64,000 nt of DNA from Amycolatopsis thermophila (GTDB lineage Bacteria > Actinomycetota > Actinomycetes > Mycobacteriales > Pseudonocardiaceae). The stretch is from the NCBI RefSeq assembly GCF_030814215.1, contig NZ_JAUSUT010000001.1, forward strand, positions 558,001 to 622,000, written 5' to 3'. Below, in pieces: positions 63,984 to 64,000 of the stretch. The position numbers and the translations under genes are program-made. Below the pieces are notes generated by a model. The model was not told the DNA's origin. It did no database searches and saw only the letters and a list, made by a program, of their open reading frames with translations. How positions within the stretch are numbered: the stretch's first letter is position 1; every line of letters begins with the position of its first letter.

Positions 63984-64000
63984 GCGTGACTACGGCCACC

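Noticed and set aside
1-64000. Terminase, portal, capsid, tail, lysin or conjugation genes
   Set aside because: I looked for their motifs in every plausible frame and found none; HNH at 54.3 kb is inside a nuclease operon and not by a terminase.

Overview
The window is high-GC DNA with GC-rich third codon positions, GTG/ATG starts, GTGA/ATGA stop-start overlaps, a WhiB-type gene and LexA boxes of the TAGAAC-N4-GTTCGA kind. This points to an actinomycete, probably of the Pseudonocardiales/Streptomyces sphere (inference). There are no rRNA, ribosomal or metabolic genes. Nearly everything is short, tightly packed genes of phage or integrative-element type, so I read the window as the early, regulatory and replication arm of a large temperate actinophage or phage-like integrative element. 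No terminase, portal, capsid, tail or lysis gene and no conjugation ATPase is visible, so its full nature cannot be settled from this window. The right end is an attachment site: the 3' part of a tRNA-Gly gene at 63458-63484, followed by the C-terminal stump of a tyrosine integrase and a DUF2188 gene from an older, neighbouring element.

Layout. 1-8.4 kb: a truncated Zn-ribbon gene on the minus strand, then a long plus-strand operon (cytosine-5 DNA methyltransferase, FtsK-gamma-like winged helix protein, lipoprotein, nucleotidyltransferase, metallophosphoesterase) ending in a terminator. 8.6 kb: tRNA-Cys. 9-11.3 kb: LuxR-type regulator and membrane proteins. 11.3-18 kb: accessory cargo with two SOS boxes, a DUF4145 protein, a 717-aa TerD-domain protein and two membrane proteins, one of them of low GC. 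18.2-23.8 kb: minus-strand operon of small proteins starting from a palindrome-bearing promoter and ending in a frameshifted whiB-like gene. 24-28.4 kb: Phd-like regulator, dCTP deaminase, frameshifted HAD phosphatase, SSB, LPD29 protein. 28.6-36.4 kb: plus-strand genes including a DUF3560 protein, a HicA-like toxin with HTH partner, a secreted HExxH protein, DUF4326 and Dam-type methyltransferase. 36.6-38.6 kb: extremely basic Arg/Gly-rich 540-aa protein. 38.9-43.3 kb: small proteins and a lipoprotein. 43.5-48.1 kb: replication module (DnaB, DnaC-like loader, HTH initiator with internal iterons, GIY-YIG protein, HTH regulator). 48.2-51.9 kb: ATP-dependent ligase, two membrane proteins, XRE regulator. 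51.9-59.7 kb: nuclease and recombination operon (DnaQ-type exonuclease, SLOG, VRR-NUC, HNH, Gp37/Gp68, RecT, RecE-like nuclease). 59.8-62.6 kb: divergent HTH genes resembling a lysogeny switch, excisionase-like genes and the attachment site.

Regulation is the most coherent theme. One promoter family has a TATAGT -10 box, usually followed by TCGTTTACA or a close variant, and occurs nine times. A second family, TTGCGN-17-TAAGGT, carries the palindrome GTTGCGCAAC in its spacer. At least eight genes, mostly predicted DNA-binding proteins, start exactly 7 nt after the -10 hexamer and are therefore predicted to be leaderless. Four genes (whiB-like, a 22.5-kb and a 24.5-kb small gene, the HAD phosphatase) show single-base frameshifts, which means either sequence errors or a decaying element.
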